Translations under genes and position numbers: made by a program | The notes under the pieces: model-generated | What the model was told of the DNA's origin: nothing | The model's database searches: none | Seen by the model: only the letters and a program-made list of their open reading frames with translations | Assembly: GCA_945861995.1 (NCBI GenBank) | Contig: CAMAWZ010000035.1 | Coordinates: 1 to 12,989, forward strand | Source: Pseudorhodobacter antarcticus | GTDB taxonomy: Bacteria > Pseudomonadota > Alphaproteobacteria > Rhodobacterales > Rhodobacteraceae | Reading direction: 5' to 3' | Length of the DNA stretch: 12,989 nt | In this document: one piece after another, positions 12,557 to 12,989 of the stretch | Layout of the letters: each line of letters starts with the position of its first letter | Position numbering within the stretch: position 1 is the stretch's first letter

Positions 12557-12989
12557 TTACATCATCCCGTCCATGCCGCCCATTCCGCCCATGCCGCCAG
12601 CGCCGCCGCCAGCTGCTTTGGGTTCTGGACGATCAGCGATCATCGCTTCGGTGGTGATCAGCAAGGACGCGACCGATGCTGCATCTTCCAGCGCGGTGCG
12701 GGTCACTTTGGCTGGGTCGATCACGCCGAACGCGAACATGTCGCCATATTCTTCTGTTTGAGCGTTAAAGCCAAAGTTCTTGTCATTGCTTTCGCGGATT
12801 TTGCCCGCAACCACAGCGCCGTCAACACCAGCGTTTTCAGCGATCTGGCGCAGCGGTGCTTCCAGCGCGCGGCGCACAATGGCGATACCCGCGTCTTGGT
12901 CGCTGTTCGCGCCCTTCAGGCCTTCAAGCACTTTGCCAGCCTGCACCAAAGCCACGCCGCCGCCCACAACGATACCTTCTTGTACGGCA
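12557..12989 (-). CDS. groEL: Chaperonin GroEL (60 kDa), C-terminal part, partial
   Basis: The frame is open to the right end of the window, so only the last 143 residues are present; the GTG at 12967 is an internal Val. The visible part starts AVQEGIVVGGGVALVQA, which matches the conserved GroEL segment leading back into the equatorial domain. It continues with IVRRALEAPLRQIAENAGVDG, TEEYGDMFAFGVIDPAKVTR (the nucleotide-binding GVIDPAKV region) and ALEDAASVASLLITTEA. The C-terminal tail is rich in GGM and ends MGGMDGMM, the flexible tail that lines the folding chamber. GroEL forms a double heptameric ring and folds proteins with ATP and GroES. groES, normally upstream of groEL, would lie beyond the right edge. 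Confidence 0.97.
   Translation of the reverse strand, partial: AVQEGIVVGGGVALVQAGKVLEGLKGANSDQDAGIAIVRRALEAPLRQIAENAGVDGAVVAGKIRESNDKNFGFNAQTEEYGDMFAFGVIDPAKVTRTALEDAASVASLLITTEAMIADRPEPKAAGGGAGGMGGMGGMDGMM

Noticed and set aside
11427..12761. A 444-codon open frame on the plus strand
   Set aside because: It runs antisense through the bactofilin-like gene and into groEL, has a low-complexity His/Arg/Pro-rich product and no ribosome-binding site. It is a shadow of GC-rich codons.
1..12989. CRISPR arrays, tRNA or rRNA genes, insertion sequences, phage genes
   Set aside because: I looked for regular direct repeats with spacers, the tRNA T-arm pattern in gaps, transposase motifs and integrase motifs, and saw none. 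The only tandem repeat is the short one at 8785-8821.

Overview
This window looks like the chromosome of an alphaproteobacterium of the order Rhodobacterales (Roseobacter/Rhodobacter group). The evidence is high GC with strong Shine-Dalgarno sites, gene neighbourhoods typical of that group (ubiK/lgt/midA-like/pgeF, an Lrp regulator divergent from trxB, hsp20-DUF1150, DUF465-purE-purK), and a GroEL ending in a GGM-rich tail. I cannot name the genus. Gene density is high. I see no mobile element, phage gene, CRISPR array, tRNA or rRNA. Most of the window is conserved core genome, and I do not claim an undescribed system.

Layout, left to right. (1) 1-528: the 3' end of a hybrid histidine kinase, covering the end of the ATPase domain and a receiver domain. 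(2) 541-3651: ubiK on the minus strand, divergent from a tight plus-strand run of lgt, a MidA/NDUFAF7-type methyltransferase and pgeF. (3) 3754-3876: a 40-residue ORF with its own terminator, followed by about 350 bp without a convincing gene (3942-4294). (4) 4295-5945: an Lrp/AsnC regulator divergent from trxB, with an inverted repeat lying across both predicted promoters. (5) 6041-6689: an hsp20-DUF1150 pair on the minus strand, translationally coupled, behind a sequence that fits a heat-shock sigma factor (RpoH) promoter. (6) 6913-8782: a small DUF465 protein, then purE and purK overlapping by 8 bp. (7) 8809-9777: a low-affinity iron permease family protein (minus) and a Nudix hydrolase (plus). 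(8) 9788-11190: a TetR regulator divergent from a polytopic membrane protein, with three 16-bp inverted repeats between them. (9) 11304-12425: a secreted, membrane-anchored protein with bactofilin-like repeats. (10) 12557-end: the C-terminal part of groEL.

How the genes work together. The lgt run joins envelope functions (lipoprotein maturation, peptidoglycan quality control) with respiratory assembly factors (UbiK for ubiquinone; the MidA family for complex I). purE and purK are consecutive steps of purine synthesis. The Hsp20 pair and groEL are proteostasis genes. The most informative regulatory signals are the TetR operator array at 10447-10517, the Lrp/trxB inverted repeat at 4852-4872 and the RpoH-like promoter at 6750-6778. 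All three were read by eye and are predictions.
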